Positions 50,729 to 60,932 are shown, counted from the first letter of the stretch. The stretch: DNA of 64,000 bases from Candidatus Cloacimonetes bacterium HGW-Cloacimonetes-3 (GCA_002840645.1 PHBO01000003.1:62001-126000), one strand, 5' to 3'. Notes: generated by a model not told the origin, from the letters alone. A program made the numbers and translations.

Positions 50729-51012
50729 TACACCCGCGTAATATCTTAATAAGCCCGATAATCACCGAAAAAAGCGGTACTCAGGTTCAGACTTTGAACA
50801 CTTACAGCTTCAAGGTGAGCATCAATGCCAATAAAATCGAGATCAAACACGCTATCGAACATATCTTTGCCGTTAAGGTTCTTTCGGTTAACACCATTCG
50901 TATGATGGGTAAACCAAAGCGCTTAGGCAAATACAGCGGTAAGCGTCCCGATTGGAAAAAGGCTATAGTCACACTTCGTACCGGCGATAAGATTGCCGAT
51001 TTCGACGTATAA
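50725..51012 (+). CDS. rplW: Ribosomal protein L23
   Basis: 95 residues. ILISPIITEKS at the start and the RMMGKPKRLGKYSGKRPDWKKA tail are normal. It forms the docking site for trigger factor and SRP at the tunnel exit. Start is coupled to rplD through ATGA. Confidence 0.97.
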   Translation: MIHPRNILISPIITEKSGTQVQTLNTYSFKVSINANKIEIKHAIEHIFAVKVLSVNTIRMMGKPKRLGKYSGKRPDWKKAIVTLRTGDKIADFDV

Positions 51013-51023
51013 AGAGGTGAAGA

Positions 51024-51854
51024 ATGGGAATAAAGAAATATAAACCAACCACCCCGTCCATGCGCTTCCGCTCTGGTTATACCTTTGATGAGATCACTAC
51101 TTCCAGTCCGGAGAAGTCACTGCTGGCACCCTTACATAAAACCGGTGGCCGCAACAACAATGGCAGAATCACCTGCCGTCATCGCGGCGGTGGACATCGT
51201 CGCCATTACCGTATCATAGATTTCAAGCGCGACAAAGCCGGCATCCCGGCAAAAGTTGCCTCTATTGAATATGATCCCAACCGCACAGCCCGCATCGCAT
51301 TGCTTCATTATGTAGATGGAGAAAAACGCTATATTATAGCTCCAGACGGACTTGCAGTTGGTGCCAAAGTGATGAGCGGTCCTGATGCAGAAATCGCAAT
51401 CGGAAACGCCATTCCATTGGAAAAGATTCCTTTGGGTAGCGTTGTGCACAACATTGAGCTGAAGAAAGGTCGCGGTGGTCAGATTGCCCGTAGCGCCGGA
51501 ACTTATGCTCAGGTTGTAGCGAAAGACGGTGATTATGTTCATGTTAAAATGCCATCCAATGATGTGCATTTGATTCGTAAAGAATGCTTAGCAACGATGG
51601 GTCAGGTTAGTAATCCGGATCACTCGCTGGTTCAGATTGGTAAAGCAGGACGTAACCGCTGGAAAGGTATCCGCCCCACAGTTCGTGGTGTGGCTATGAA
51701 TCCTGTTGATCACCCCATGGGTGGTGGAGAAGGTAAAACCTCCGGTGGCGGACATCCTGTATCGCCTTGGGGAAAACCTGCCAAGGGTGGCAAGACCCGT
51801 AAAACCCGCAAGTATTCCGATAAGTATATCGTGAAAGCGGTTAAAAAGAGATAG
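51024..51854 (+). CDS. rplB: Ribosomal protein L2
   Basis: 276 residues with [10 protein letters not shown] at the start, [19 protein letters not shown] and the conserved [16 protein letters not shown] needed for peptidyl transferase assembly. Shine-Dalgarno AGAGGTGAAG before ATG. Stop is TAG. Confidence 0.98.
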   Translation: MGIKKYKPTTPSMRFRSGYTFDEITTSSPEKSLLAPLHKTGGRNNNGRITCRHRGGGHRRHYRIIDFKRDKAGIPAKVASIEYDPNRTARIALLHYVDGEKRYIIAPDGLAVGAKVMSGPDAEIAIGNAIPLEKIPLGSVVHNIELKKGRGGQIARSAGTYAQVVAKDGDYVHVKMPSNDVHLIRKECLATMGQVSNPDHSLVQIGKAGRNRWKGIRPTVRGVAMNPVDHPMGGGEGKTSGGGHPVSPWGKPAKGGKTRKTRKYSDKYIVKAVKKR

Positions 51855-51870
51855 TGTGAGGATATAGATA

Positions 51871-52146
51871 ATGGCACGTTCGATTAAAAAAGGTCCCTTT
51901 GTTGACGCTCACCTGATGAAGAAAGTGGTAGTGCTGGATACCGAAAGCAAGAAAAGTGTAATTAAAACCTGGTCTCGCCGTTCGGTAATCACCCCCACCT
52001 TTATCGGGCACACCTTCTCGGTTCACAATGGACACAAGTTTGTTCCTGTGTATGTAACCGAAAACATGGTGGGACACAAGCTTGGTGAGTTTTCACCCAC
52101 ACGTACCTACCGTGGACACAAAGAGAAGAAGAAAAAGGGTAAATAG
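51871..52146 (+). CDS. rpsS: Ribosomal protein S19
   Basis: 91 residues. [19 protein letters not shown] at the start, [19 protein letters not shown] in the middle and [14 protein letters not shown] near the end. Binds 16S rRNA in the head with S13. Stop is TAG. Confidence 0.98.
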   Translation: MARSIKKGPFVDAHLMKKVVVLDTESKKSVIKTWSRRSVITPTFIGHTFSVHNGHKFVPVYVTENMVGHKLGEFSPTRTYRGHKEKKKKGK

Positions 52147-52160
52147 GAGAGAGAAGAATA

Positions 52161-52499
52161 ATGGAAGCAACCGCTAAACTTCGCTTCGCCCGTGGTTCCG
52201 CCCGCAAAGCCCGTCTGGTGCTGGATACAATTCGCTACAAAAAAGTAGTGGAAGCCCAGCATCTGTTAAAGTTTTCGCGCCGCAGAGCAGCAGGACACAT
52301 ATATAAATTATTGTCATCCGCAATCGCCAACGTTCAGGTTAAGGATCCCAAGATTGATCTCAATCAGGTTTTCGTAACCCAAGCCATGGCTGATGAGGGC
52401 CCACAGATGAAACGTTTCATGCCCCGAGCTCAGGGAAGAGCCTTTATGATAAGAAAACAGACTTGTCATATTTCCCTTGAGATTCAAACCATAGAGTAG
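52161..52499 (+). CDS. rplV: Ribosomal protein L22
   Basis: 112 residues with RFARGSARKARLVLDTIRYK and the tunnel hairpin loop KRFMPRAQGRAFMIRKQTCH. Standard length. Macrolide-contact loop appears unmodified. Stop is TAG. Confidence 0.97.
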   Translation: MEATAKLRFARGSARKARLVLDTIRYKKVVEAQHLLKFSRRRAAGHIYKLLSSAIANVQVKDPKIDLNQVFVTQAMADEGPQMKRFMPRAQGRAFMIRKQTCHISLEIQTIE

Positions 52500-52508
52500 G
52501 AGGAGAAC

Positions 52509-53159
52509 TTGGGACAAAAAATTCACCCCGTCCTATACCGTCTCGGTGTAAATAAAGACACCGATTCCATCTGGTTTGCTCAAGGAACGTCTTATGTGGA
52601 TTATCTCCAGGAAGATATTAAAGTCCGGAGTTACATCCATAAAAGACTTTCAGCCAAGATGGTTTCTAAAGTAAAGATATCCCGTAAGACAAACTCGATC
52701 GTAATCGACATCCACACTGCCCGTCCCGGTCTGGTGATCGGCAAGAAAGGTGAGGATATCGATAAGCTGCGCAACGAGCTGAATGTTCTTATCAACAAGA
52801 ACCGCCCAAATCCGATCGTAGTGTCAATTAACATTGAACAGATCGATAAGATGTGGCTGGATGCACGCTTAGTTGGGCTGGAAATCGGCCGTCAACTTGA
52901 AGAACGTGTGAGCTTCCGCCGCGCCATGAAGATGGCAATCCGCAACGTGATGAAAGAAGGCGCTCAGGGCGTCAAAGTTCAGGTTTCAGGTCGCTTAGGC
53001 GGAGCAGAAATTGCACGTTCAGAACGCTACAAACAAGGTAGAACCCCCCTTCATACCCTTCGTGCTGATATAGATTACTCCAATGTAGAAGCTAATACAA
53101 CCTATGGTGTAATCGGTATCAAAGTATGGGTATATAAGGGTGATATCTTAGGACATTAG
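52509..53159 (+). CDS. rpsC: Ribosomal protein S3
   Basis: 216 residues, starting with TTG ([14 protein letters not shown]) after GGAGGAGAAC. KH domain with [17 protein letters not shown] and C-terminal domain with [19 protein letters not shown]. It lines the mRNA entry channel and has helicase activity. The first TTG start in the cluster. Confidence 0.97.
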   Translation: MGQKIHPVLYRLGVNKDTDSIWFAQGTSYVDYLQEDIKVRSYIHKRLSAKMVSKVKISRKTNSIVIDIHTARPGLVIGKKGEDIDKLRNELNVLINKNRPNPIVVSINIEQIDKMWLDARLVGLEIGRQLEERVSFRRAMKMAIRNVMKEGAQGVKVQVSGRLGGAEIARSERYKQGRTPLHTLRADIDYSNVEANTTYGVIGIKVWVYKGDILGH

Positions 53160-53170
53160 GAGATAGAGGA

Positions 53171-53590
53171 ATGTTAGCCCCTAAAAAAGTAAGACATCGC
53201 AAGATGATGAAGGGCAGAAGAACCGGACTGTCTTGGACAGGATGTAACGTTTCCTTCGGTGATTATGGTCTAATCGCCCTTGAGGATGCCTTCATCTCCA
53301 GTCGTCAGATAGAAGCTGCCCGTATTGCCATTACCCGTCATATGAAACGTTTGGGAAAAGTATGGATTCGTATCTTCCCGGATAAGCCTATCACTTCAAA
53401 ACCTGCCGAAACCCGTATGGGAAAAGGCAAGGGTGCTCCTGAATACTGGGTTGCCGTGGTTCGTCCCGGTCGCGTCCTCTTCGAAATAGAGGGTGTGGAT
53501 ATCAAGATAGCCAAAGAAGCCATGCGTTTAGCATCTCATAAATTGCCTATTCTGACCCGTATGATTGCCCGTGAAGGAGTGGAATTATGA
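53171..53590 (+). CDS. rplP: Ribosomal protein L16
   Basis: 139 residues. [19 protein letters not shown] at the start, [18 protein letters not shown] and [19 protein letters not shown] in the middle. Organises the A-site tRNA region of the large subunit. Overlaps rpmC by ATGA. Confidence 0.98.
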   Translation: MLAPKKVRHRKMMKGRRTGLSWTGCNVSFGDYGLIALEDAFISSRQIEAARIAITRHMKRLGKVWIRIFPDKPITSKPAETRMGKGKGAPEYWVAVVRPGRVLFEIEGVDIKIAKEAMRLASHKLPILTRMIAREGVEL

Positions 53591-53781
53591 AGAATGATGA
53601 ATTACGCGAATTAAGCATTCCCGAGCTGCATGCAAAGATGGAAGAACTTCGCATCGAGCTTTTCAACCTTCGCTTTCAAAAAGCTAAGAACTTGCTCGAC
53701 CGCCCAGATCGCATCCGCATCGTCCGGCGCAGTATTGCCCGGATTATAACCATCATCAAAGAAAAAGAGCAAAAGGCTTGA
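53587..53781 (+). CDS. rpmC: Ribosomal protein L29
   Basis: 64 residues: two helices, with [20 protein letters not shown] as the core of the first and [18 protein letters not shown] as the second. Lies at the tunnel exit beside L23. Start coupled to rplP. Confidence 0.96.
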   Translation: MKNDELRELSIPELHAKMEELRIELFNLRFQKAKNLLDRPDRIRIVRRSIARIITIIKEKEQKA

Positions 53782-53789
53782 GGTGAAAA

Positions 53790-54044
53790 GTGGCTATTAC
53801 TCATAAAATGATAAAACAGGGAGTTGTGGTTAGCGATAAAAGCGATAAGACTATCGTGGTTCGCGTGCAACGACAATTCATACATCCGTTATACAAAAAG
53901 ACAGTCCGTCGCCATAAGAAATTTATGGCTCATGACGAACTGAACGATGCTCATGAAGGCGATGTGGTAGAAATAGTTGAATCCCGCCCCATGAGTGCTC
54001 GTAAACGTTGGTCTCTACACAAAATTGTAGAAAGAAGTAAGTAA
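53790..54044 (+). CDS. rpsQ: Ribosomal protein S17
   Basis: 84 residues from GTG with AGGTGAAAA before it. OB-fold motifs [17 protein letters not shown] and [19 protein letters not shown]. Binds the 5' domain of 16S rRNA early in assembly. Confidence 0.97.
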   Translation: MAITHKMIKQGVVVSDKSDKTIVVRVQRQFIHPLYKKTVRRHKKFMAHDELNDAHEGDVVEIVESRPMSARKRWSLHKIVERSK

Positions 54045-54055
54045 GGGGTTTTGGA

Positions 54056-54424
54056 ATGATTCAAGTTCAAACCGTGTTGAATATCGCCGATAACTCCGGC
54101 GCAAAAAAGGCTATGTGCATCAAGGTTCTTGGTGGTTCAAAGCGTAAGTATGCGTCGATTGGAGACATCATAGTTGTCGCGATAAAATCCGCCTCTCCGG
54201 GCGGTAAAGTAAAAAAAGGTACCGTCGAGAAAGCCGTGATAGTCCGCACTGCGAAAGAAGTGCGACGTCCGGATGGCTCTTATATCCGGTTTGCGGATAA
54301 CGCAGCTGTTATTATCGACGAAAAGCTGGAACCCAAAGGCACCCGCATCTTCGGTCCTGTTGCCCGTGAACTTCGCGAGCATCACTATATGAAGATAGTG
54401 TCCTTGGCTCCGGAAGTATTGTAG
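54056..54424 (+). CDS. rplN: Ribosomal protein L14
   Basis: 122 residues, [19 protein letters not shown] at the start, [20 protein letters not shown] and the C-terminal [19 protein letters not shown]. Forms a bridge to the small subunit and is the binding site of RsfS. Confidence 0.98.
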   Translation: MIQVQTVLNIADNSGAKKAMCIKVLGGSKRKYASIGDIIVVAIKSASPGGKVKKGTVEKAVIVRTAKEVRRPDGSYIRFADNAAVIIDEKLEPKGTRIFGPVARELREHHYMKIVSLAPEVL

Positions 54425-54432
54425 GAGGAATC

Positions 54433-54753
54433 GTGGCAGAAAAAAAGATTAACTTGAAAAAAGGTGATCTCGTGGTAGTGATTTCCGGTGAAGATAAAGG
54501 CAAGAAAGGACACGTCCTGAAGGCTTTTCCCAAAACCGGACGCGTTATTGTCGAGAAAGTTCACATGATCAAAAAGCATGCCAAACCCTCACAACGTAAT
54601 CCACAGGGTGGCATCATCACCATGGAAGCTCCTATCCAGGCTTCAAACGTGATGCTCTTCAACGAAAAACTGAATGCCGTGTCAAAACCGGTAATCCAGA
54701 TTCGTGAAGGCAACCGTGTGCGCGTATGCAAGAAATCTGGCGACGAGCTGTAA
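54433..54753 (+). CDS. rplX: Ribosomal protein L24
   Basis: 106 residues from GTG with GGAGGAATC before it. KOW motif KGDLVVVISGEDKGKKGHVL, then VNMIKKHAKPSQ-type segment (here VHMIKKHAKPSQRN PQGG). Early assembly protein of the large subunit. Confidence 0.97.
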   Translation: MAEKKINLKKGDLVVVISGEDKGKKGHVLKAFPKTGRVIVEKVHMIKKHAKPSQRNPQGGIITMEAPIQASNVMLFNEKLNAVSKPVIQIREGNRVRVCKKSGDEL

Positions 54754-54767
54754 GAGGAGATGATTAA

Positions 54768-55313
54768 ATGAACCGCTTGAAAGAACATTATAAGACCCAG
54801 GTTGTTGAAGCACTCACAAAGCGCTTTAGCTACAAGAACCCCCATCAGGTACCTAAGCTGGATAAGATTATTCTTAGCATGGGCGTAGGTCACGCAACCC
54901 AAAACAAAGCTCTCCTGGATAATGCAGTAAAGGATATGGAGCAGATCTGCGGACGTAAGGTAGTAGTTACCCGTGCCCGTAAATCGATCTCTAATTTCAA
55001 GCTGCGCCAGGGAATGCCGATTGGGTGCAAAGTTACCCTGAGAGATGAAGTGATGTACGAATTTTATGATCGCCTCACCTCCATAGTTATTCCCCGTATT
55101 CGTGATTTCCGTGGTATCCCGGCAAACTCCTTCGATGGCAGAGGCAATTTCTCCTTTGGTCTGAAGGAACAAACCGTGTTCCCAGAAATTGAATACGATA
55201 AAATCGATGCCATCCGCGGAATGAATATCACGATCGTAACCACTGCTCACACTGATGAAGAAAGCCGTGAGCTTTTACGCGAACTTGGTATGCCTTTCCA
55301 GAAGAATCAGTAA
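54768..55313 (+). CDS. rplE: Ribosomal protein L5
   Basis: 181 residues. [16 protein letters not shown] at the start, [14 protein letters not shown] and [20 protein letters not shown] type segments, ending in [10 protein letters not shown]. Carries 5S rRNA and contacts the P-site tRNA. Confidence 0.97.
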   Translation: MNRLKEHYKTQVVEALTKRFSYKNPHQVPKLDKIILSMGVGHATQNKALLDNAVKDMEQICGRKVVVTRARKSISNFKLRQGMPIGCKVTLRDEVMYEFYDRLTSIVIPRIRDFRGIPANSFDGRGNFSFGLKEQTVFPEIEYDKIDAIRGMNITIVTTAHTDEESRELLRELGMPFQKNQ

Positions 55314-55324
55314 GGAGATAGCAA

Positions 55325-55510
55325 GTGGCAAAGAAATCACTCATCATAAAACAACAAAGAACTCCTAAGTTCAAAGTTAGAAAGTATAACCGCTGCATGA
55401 TTTGCGGGCGTCCACGCGCCTATATGCGCGATTTCGGCATGTGCCGTCTCTGCTTCCGCAAATATGCTTCGCTGGGACATATCCCCGGCATCACCAGAAG
55501 TAGCTGGTAA
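55325..55510 (+). CDS. rpsN: Ribosomal protein S14, zinc (short) form
   Basis: 61 residues from GTG. Zinc ligands are intact: CMICG and CRLC, ending [11 protein letters not shown]. This is the 61-residue type Z paralog found in Gram-positives and several other phyla, not the long zinc-free form. Confidence 0.97.
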   Translation: MAKKSLIIKQQRTPKFKVRKYNRCMICGRPRAYMRDFGMCRLCFRKYASLGHIPGITRSSW

Positions 55511-55526
55511 ATAATGGAGGAATATA

Positions 55527-55940
55527 ATGAGCGTTAGTGATCCGATAGCTGATGCATTGACCAAAATCCGCAATGCATATCGTGCCGGACATACGCAAGT
55601 GATCGTGAACCATAACAAGCTTGTACAAGCCTTGGTGAACATCCTTGCTGAAGAGAACTTCGTGAACAACGTCCAAGTTCTTGATAAAGATCCGGAGCAC
55701 AAATTCAACTATAAGCGTATATTAGTGATCCTTAGATACACCAATGCCGGTGCGCCGGTAATGCAAGGATTAGTGAGAGTTTCCAAACCCGGTAGACGTG
55801 TTTACGTCAAAGCCGACAATTTGCCCAGCGTGTACAATAATACCGGTTGTGCGATTATCTCCACCAGCAATGGTGTGATGGTGGATCGTGACGCCCGCAT
55901 TAAGCGCGTTGGTGGCGAATATGTCTGCAGAGTTTGGTAG
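55527..55940 (+). CDS. rpsH: Ribosomal protein S8
   Basis: 137 residues; MSVSDPIADALTKIRNAY at the start, a mid-protein RVSKPGRRVYVKADNLPSV and the C-terminal VGGEYVCRVW. In E. coli S8 is the autoregulator of the spc operon. Confidence 0.97.
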   Translation: MSVSDPIADALTKIRNAYRAGHTQVIVNHNKLVQALVNILAEENFVNNVQVLDKDPEHKFNYKRILVILRYTNAGAPVMQGLVRVSKPGRRVYVKADNLPSVYNNTGCAIISTSNGVMVDRDARIKRVGGEYVCRVW

Positions 55941-55949
55941 GAGGATTCG

Positions 55950-56522
55950 ATGTCACGTATTGGTAAAGCCCCTATCAAATTAAGCTCCGATCTTCAAGTA
56001 AAAGTAACCGGCGACGTTATAAACGTCAAAGGTAAACTGGGCGAATTGAGCTATACGCTCCTTTCAGGAATCACGGTTCAAATCGAAGATAACGTTCTTC
56101 ACGTGCTCCGTGCAGAAGAGACCAAAACCCTCCGTGCGTACCATGGTTTATCCCGTGCCTTAATACAAAACATGGTTACCGGTGTGAGCGAAGGTTTCAA
56201 GAAGACTCTGCACATATATGGAACAGGTTATTCTTCCGAAGTATTGGGTCCATGGTTAAAGCTTATTCTTGGTTTTTCACACGATATTATGTTGCAAATC
56301 CCAAACGGATTGAATGTGGATGCTCAAGGTGTAGCTCGTTCCAAAGGAACCAGATCTGATTTTCAGAGTATAATCAACATAAGTGGTATTGACAAACAGC
56401 TTGTTGGTCAATTCGCTGCTGAAGTGCGTGGCTGCCGTCCTCCCGAGAACTACAAAGGGAAAGGCGTGCGCTATTCTGATGAGCACGTCACCATCAAAGC
56501 CGGTAAAGCCGGTTCCAAATAA
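55950..56522 (+). CDS. rplF: Ribosomal protein L6
   Basis: 190 residues, MSRIGKAPIKLSSDLQVKV, two alpha/beta domains, and the C-terminal GCRPPENYKGKGVRYSDEHV. Located near the sarcin-ricin loop. The C-terminal tail is slightly longer than usual. Confidence 0.97.
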   Translation: MSRIGKAPIKLSSDLQVKVTGDVINVKGKLGELSYTLLSGITVQIEDNVLHVLRAEETKTLRAYHGLSRALIQNMVTGVSEGFKKTLHIYGTGYSSEVLGPWLKLILGFSHDIMLQIPNGLNVDAQGVARSKGTRSDFQSIINISGIDKQLVGQFAAEVRGCRPPENYKGKGVRYSDEHVTIKAGKAGSK

Positions 56523-56537
56523 ATGAGGTGATGAGAA

Positions 56538-56909
56538 ATGATAAAATCTACATGTATAACCAAAACTGCCCTCCGCGCTCGTCGCAGAGCTGCGATCCGG
56601 AAACGCCTAAGTGGTACGGTTGATCGACCTCGCTTGGTGGTATTCCGCTCGCTTAAAAACATCTATGCTCAGATTATTGACGACACACGTGGCTTAACCC
56701 TTGTTTCCATGTCCACCATTGCCAAGGACACCAGCCTTACTGAAGGAAGCAAGAAAACCGCTCAGAGCTTTGAAGTTGGTATGAAGCTTGGTGAGAAAGC
56801 TTTGGCAGCCGGAATCACCAAAATAGCTTTTGACCGCGCCGGATATAAGTATCATGGCCGGGTGAAAGCCCTTGCCGATGGCGCCCGAAAAGCCGGGCTC
56901 GTTTTCTAA
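56538..56909 (+). CDS. rplR: Ribosomal protein L18
   Basis: 123 residues. [37 protein letters not shown] and the C-terminal [20 protein letters not shown]. Binds 5S rRNA with L5. Confidence 0.97.
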   Translation: MIKSTCITKTALRARRRAAIRKRLSGTVDRPRLVVFRSLKNIYAQIIDDTRGLTLVSMSTIAKDTSLTEGSKKTAQSFEVGMKLGEKALAAGITKIAFDRAGYKYHGRVKALADGARKAGLVF

Positions 56910-56918
56910 GGAGGAAGC

Positions 56919-57437
56919 TTGAATTACGAACAACACCATCTCGAAGAAGAGAAATTAGTAGAAAAAATAGTTGAGACTAAGCGCGTGGCTAAGGTTGTGA
57001 AGGGTGGAAGAAATTTCAGCTTTTCTGCCATAGTCGTAGTCGGTGACCGTAAAGGGAACGTTGGCGTGGGAAGCGGAAAGGCAAACGAAATAGTGGATGC
57101 TATCCGTAAAGCGAAAGAGAAAGCTGTGAAAAGCATGTTTAAGGTACCCATTGTTAAAGGAACAGTCCCACATGAGATCGTGGCTCGCTTTGGCGCATCC
57201 AGAGTGATGATCAAACCTGCTTCGGCTGGTACGGGAATCATTGCCGGAGGTACTACACGTGCTATCTTTGAAGCTGCAGGTATAGAAAATATCCTTTGCA
57301 AATCCTTGGGTTCTAACACACCCACAAACGTGGTAAAAGCCACTGTAAACGGATTAAAATCCATGCGTACCCTCTCCGATATCGCCCGCTTGCGTAATAA
57401 AACAATAGCTCAGATCACCGGACAGGAGGAGAAATGA
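56919..57437 (+). CDS. rpsE: Ribosomal protein S5
   Basis: 172 residues, starting TTG (MNYEQHHLEEEKLVEKIV) after AAGGAGG. Double-stranded RNA-binding motif with VVKGGRNFSFSAIVVVGD and C-terminal domain PASAGTGIIAGGTTRAIFEA. Overlaps rpmD by ATGA. Confidence 0.97.
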   Translation: MNYEQHHLEEEKLVEKIVETKRVAKVVKGGRNFSFSAIVVVGDRKGNVGVGSGKANEIVDAIRKAKEKAVKSMFKVPIVKGTVPHEIVARFGASRVMIKPASAGTGIIAGGTTRAIFEAAGIENILCKSLGSNTPTNVVKATVNGLKSMRTLSDIARLRNKTIAQITGQEEK

Positions 57438-57619
57438 AGCTTAAAGTTACCCAAATCCGCAGCACAATAAATCGTATTGAAGACCACAAACGGGTTATCA
57501 AGTCCTTAGGTCTGGGAGGAATCGGTAAAAGCCGTATTCATGATGATAATCCATGTATCAGAGGGATGATCAACAAAGTTGGTTATCTCCTTAAAGTTGA
57601 AGAAGTGCAGGGAGAATAG
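57434..57619 (+). CDS. rpmD: Ribosomal protein L30
   Basis: 61 residues, MKLKVTQIRSTINRIEDHK, SLGLGGIGKSRIHDD and a standard C-terminus. Start coupled to rpsE. Confidence 0.96.
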   Translation: MKLKVTQIRSTINRIEDHKRVIKSLGLGGIGKSRIHDDNPCIRGMINKVGYLLKVEEVQGE

Positions 57620-57621
57620 CG

Positions 57622-58077
57622 ATGTTGACCTTAACAAATCTTGGAAAACCTGCCGGACGAAAAAATAAGAAACGCCTGGGTAAAGGGCAAGGTTCTGGTA
57701 CAGGCAAACAAGCCGGCCGTGGACATAAAGGTAAGAAAGCCCGTGCCGGTGGAAATGTATCCCCTGCTTTTGAGGGTGGACAAATGCCTATACATCGCCG
57801 GTTACCCAAACGCGGGTTCAAAAACATCTTCCGTGTCGGTTACAGAGCATTAAATCTGAACCGTTTGCAAAACCTGGAAGAGACTGAGTTTGATGTTGCT
57901 ATGCTGGAAAAAATGGGGCTTGTTCCTTCCAAGGGAAAGAAATCCCACGCTCCGGTGAAAGTACTCGCCAGTGTCCAGGTTGAATTCACCAAAGCCGTTA
58001 CTATCAAAGCTCATGCTTTCTCCAAGAGAGCTAAAGAGATTATTGAGAAATGCGGTGGCAAGGCGGAGGTAGTGTAA
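57622..58077 (+). CDS. rplO: Ribosomal protein L15
   Basis: 151 residues. Glycine-rich N-terminus with RLGKGQGSGTGKQAGRGHKG and GFEGGQMP-type motif (AFEGGQMPIHRRLPKRGF). Two bases after rpmD. Followed directly by secY. Confidence 0.97.
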   Translation: MLTLTNLGKPAGRKNKKRLGKGQGSGTGKQAGRGHKGKKARAGGNVSPAFEGGQMPIHRRLPKRGFKNIFRVGYRALNLNRLQNLEETEFDVAMLEKMGLVPSKGKKSHAPVKVLASVQVEFTKAVTIKAHAFSKRAKEIIEKCGGKAEVV

Positions 58078-58078
58078 C

Positions 58079-59392
58079 TTGTTCAAGACTATGAGCAACA
58101 TGTTCCGGATTCCGGACTTGAAGAAGAAGATATTATTTACCGCACTGTTCTTAGTGCTGTACCGTATGGGTAGTTTTGTACCCATTCCCGGCGTTGATGC
58201 CACTTCATTAAGAGCATTCTTTGAGGGAGCTAAAGAAGGTGGTAACACTCTCTTTGGTCTTTTGGATCTCTTTGTTGGTGGTAATTTCGAACGGGCATCG
58301 GTATTTGCACTTGGAATCATGCCATACATCACAGCATCAATCGTGATCCAGCTTTTAGGAAGCATTATTCCCTATTTTGAAAAGCTGCGTAAAGAGGGTG
58401 CGGATGGACAGAAGAAACTGAATCAGATTACCCGCTACGGCACAGTTGGTTTGGCTGCATTTAACGCAGTTACGATCACCATGTGGCTCACCAACCTTTC
58501 TGGTGGTGTTGTCCCCAGCCCGGGATTTCTGTTTCATATTACCGGTATTGTAACCCTTATTACCGGTACAATGATAGTAATGTGGATCGGTGAGCAAATC
58601 ACTGAGCACGGCATTGGAAACGGGATCTCGCTGATTATCTTCGCCGGTATTATTGCCAGATATCCCGAAGGCTTCATACGCATGTTCCAAAAAGTTGCTT
58701 CCGAGCCGAGTTATGCATGGAAGGCAATTGTAGCCATGGCACTAATGCTGGTGGTTACCGCAGCGGTTATTTTCGTTACAGAAGCTATCCGTAAAATACC
58801 AGTGCAGTATGCAAAACGTATTGTTGGACGTCGTGTTTATGGTGGTCAAAGCACATACATACCTTTAAGGGTTAACACAGCCGGTGTGATACCAATTATC
58901 TTTGCACAAAGCATCCTGATGTTCCCTGCCACGATCGCTGCATTTTTCGGGCGCAGTGGCGGATTCTGGATAACATTGCAGCGTTGGTTATCGCCTGGTG
59001 CGCTTCTCTACACGGTTCTGTATGTATCATTCATAATCTTCTTCGCCTATTTCTATACCGCAATAGTGTTAAATCCAACTGAAATGGCTGAAAACATGGT
59101 GAAGTACGGTGGACATATTCCCGGTAAGAAACCAGGTAAGAAGACTGCTGAATACATCAATAGTGTATTAGTTCGCATCACTCTTCCAGGTGCTGTGTTC
59201 TTCGCATTTGTAGCTTTACTTCCAGAGATTATGAGCCATCGCTTTGATCTTCCCTTCTACTTTGGTGGAACGGGACTTATCATTGTGGTTGGTGTAGCTT
59301 TGGATACATTGCAACAAATCGAATCTCACTTGGTGATGCGCCATTATGATGGTTTCATGAAGAAAGGCAAACTCCGCGGACGCTCGAGCTAA
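58079..59392 (+). CDS. secY: Preprotein translocase subunit SecY
   Basis: 437 residues with ten membrane helices. Starts with TTG (MFKTMSNMFRIPDLKKKI) after GGAGG nine bases upstream; an ATG at 58091 is possible. FVPIPGVD, GIMPYITASIVIQLL and GQSTYIPLRVNTAGVIPIIF are standard signatures. It forms the inner-membrane channel used by all signal-peptide proteins in the window. The usual adk is absent between secY and map. Confidence 0.97.
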   Translation: MFKTMSNMFRIPDLKKKILFTALFLVLYRMGSFVPIPGVDATSLRAFFEGAKEGGNTLFGLLDLFVGGNFERASVFALGIMPYITASIVIQLLGSIIPYFEKLRKEGADGQKKLNQITRYGTVGLAAFNAVTITMWLTNLSGGVVPSPGFLFHITGIVTLITGTMIVMWIGEQITEHGIGNGISLIIFAGIIARYPEGFIRMFQKVASEPSYAWKAIVAMALMLVVTAAVIFVTEAIRKIPVQYAKRIVGRRVYGGQSTYIPLRVNTAGVIPIIFAQSILMFPATIAAFFGRSGGFWITLQRWLSPGALLYTVLYVSFIIFFAYFYTAIVLNPTEMAENMVKYGGHIPGKKPGKKTAEYINSVLVRITLPGAVFFAFVALLPEIMSHRFDLPFYFGGTGLIIVVGVALDTLQQIESHLVMRHYDGFMKKGKLRGRSS

Positions 59393-59394
59393 GT

Positions 59395-60153
59395 ATGATA
59401 CACCTCAAAACACCTTCTGAGATTGTTAAAATGCGCAAGAGTTGCCAGATTATCGGCAGTCTGCTGGATTCACTTGAAGGAATTATCCGTCCCGGGGTTA
59501 ACACCCTGGAATTGGATAGGTATGCTGAGGATTTCATCCGTAGTCACGGTGGGAATCCATCCTTCAAAGGCTATCAGATTCCTGGATTAAAACCTTTTCC
59601 GGGCTCTATCTGTGCTTCTGTGAATTCCGCAATTGTGCATGGTATTCCCCGCAGCAATCTCATACTTAAAGAAGGTGATATAATCGGTATCGACGTCGGT
59701 GTTGAACTGGATGGATACCATGGTGATGCAGCCAGAACTTATAGAGTAGGGAAGGTTAGCACAGCTGCAGAAATGCTGTTGACTGCTACCTATGAATCTT
59801 TGTTCTTAGGTATTGCTGCGGCTAAAGCAGGTAACCGCGTGGGCGATATTTCCCATGCTATTGGTGCATACGTTGCGTCCAAGGGCTTCTTTGTGGCAGA
59901 TAACCTAACCGGTCATGGCATCGGCAGAAACCTTCATGAAGAGCCTCAAATCCCCAATTCCGGCTCAGCCGGGAGGGGACCAAGGATTGCAGCAGGTATG
60001 ACGTTTGCCATAGAGCCTATGGTGAACATCGGCACAAACGGCGTCAAAGAAAAAGGCTGGGAGTTCCACGTGGCGGACGATTCGCTATCTGCACACTATG
60101 AACACACCATACTGGTTACTGATGGTGAGCCCGAGATTCTAACGATTGCATGA
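59395..60153 (+). CDS. map: Methionine aminopeptidase, type I
   Basis: 252 residues. The metal ligands are in IIGIDVGVELDGYHGDAART (two aspartates), GHGIGRNLHEEPQIPN (histidine), MTFAIEPM and HYEHTILV (glutamates). Removes the starting methionine from new proteins. Two bases after secY; no zinc-finger extension. Confidence 0.96.
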   Translation: MIHLKTPSEIVKMRKSCQIIGSLLDSLEGIIRPGVNTLELDRYAEDFIRSHGGNPSFKGYQIPGLKPFPGSICASVNSAIVHGIPRSNLILKEGDIIGIDVGVELDGYHGDAARTYRVGKVSTAAEMLLTATYESLFLGIAAAKAGNRVGDISHAIGAYVASKGFFVADNLTGHGIGRNLHEEPQIPNSGSAGRGPRIAAGMTFAIEPMVNIGTNGVKEKGWEFHVADDSLSAHYEHTILVTDGEPEILTIA

Positions 60154-60165
60154 GGAGTCGTATTT

Positions 60166-60384
60166 ATGAGTAAATCTGGTGTTATAGAAGTGGAAGGAAT
60201 CGTTACTGATGCTCTTCCTAATACTACCTTTCGCGTAGAACTGGAAAACGGGCATGGGATACTTGCTCATTCTTCCGGTAAGATGCGCATGAATTATATC
60301 AGAATCCTGCCCGGAGACAAAGTTAAAGTAGAGCTTTCGCCCTACGACTTATCACGCGGCAGAATTACATACCGCTATAAATAA
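60166..60384 (+). CDS. infA: Translation initiation factor IF-1
   Basis: 72 residues with [20 protein letters not shown], the OB-fold [19 protein letters not shown] and the C-terminal [16 protein letters not shown]. Shine-Dalgarno GAGGAG lies before the ATG. Confidence 0.97.
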   Translation: MSKSGVIEVEGIVTDALPNTTFRVELENGHGILAHSSGKMRMNYIRILPGDKVKVELSPYDLSRGRITYRYK

Positions 60385-60426
60385 AGATTGCATGATGCTT
60401 ACTAAGCTATTTGCAAGGAGATAACA

Positions 60427-60543
60427 ATGAAAGTGAAAGCTTCCGTTAAAATAATCTGCAAAGATTGTAGGATAATCAAACGCTACGGCGTTATACGAGT
60501 TATCTGCAGCTCTAACCCAAAACACAAACAGAGACAGGGTTAA
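60427..60543 (+). CDS. rpmJ: Ribosomal protein L36
   Basis: 38 residues, [20 protein letters not shown] and a C-terminal [12 protein letters not shown]. The zinc ligands C11, C14, C27 and H33 are present. Shine-Dalgarno AAGGAG at 60415-60420. Confidence 0.95.
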   Translation: MKVKASVKIICKDCRIIKRYGVIRVICSSNPKHKQRQG

Positions 60544-60554
60544 GGAGGATAAAC

Positions 60555-60923
60555 TTGGCACACATTGCAGGTATTGAACTTCCCAGAACTAAAAGACTGT
60601 TCATCGGACTTACTTATATCTATGGTATCGGTCGCACCCATGCCAAAGATATTTGCAAGAAAGCTAACATCGACGAAATGAAGAAGGTTGCAGACCTTAG
60701 CCTTGATGAAGAAAAACTTATTCGCGATATCATCCAAAATGATTATATCGTGGAAGGTAGCCTCAGAACTCAAGTTGCCATGAACATAAAGCGCCTCATG
60801 GAAATTGGCTGCTATCGCGGGATGCGTCACAAACGCGGACTTCCCGTGCGTGGACAAAGAACCCACACCAATGCCAGAACCCGTAAGGGTCCACGTGGCA
60901 GTGCAATCAAGAAGAAGAAATAG
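60555..60923 (+). CDS. rpsM: Ribosomal protein S13
   Basis: 122 residues starting with TTG ([15 protein letters not shown]) after [28 protein letters not shown] and [20 protein letters not shown] are typical. Contacts both the large subunit and tRNAs from the head. Confidence 0.97.
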   Translation: MAHIAGIELPRTKRLFIGLTYIYGIGRTHAKDICKKANIDEMKKVADLSLDEEKLIRDIIQNDYIVEGSLRTQVAMNIKRLMEIGCYRGMRHKRGLPVRGQRTHTNARTRKGPRGSAIKKKK

Positions 60924-60932
60924 GAGTGCAAC

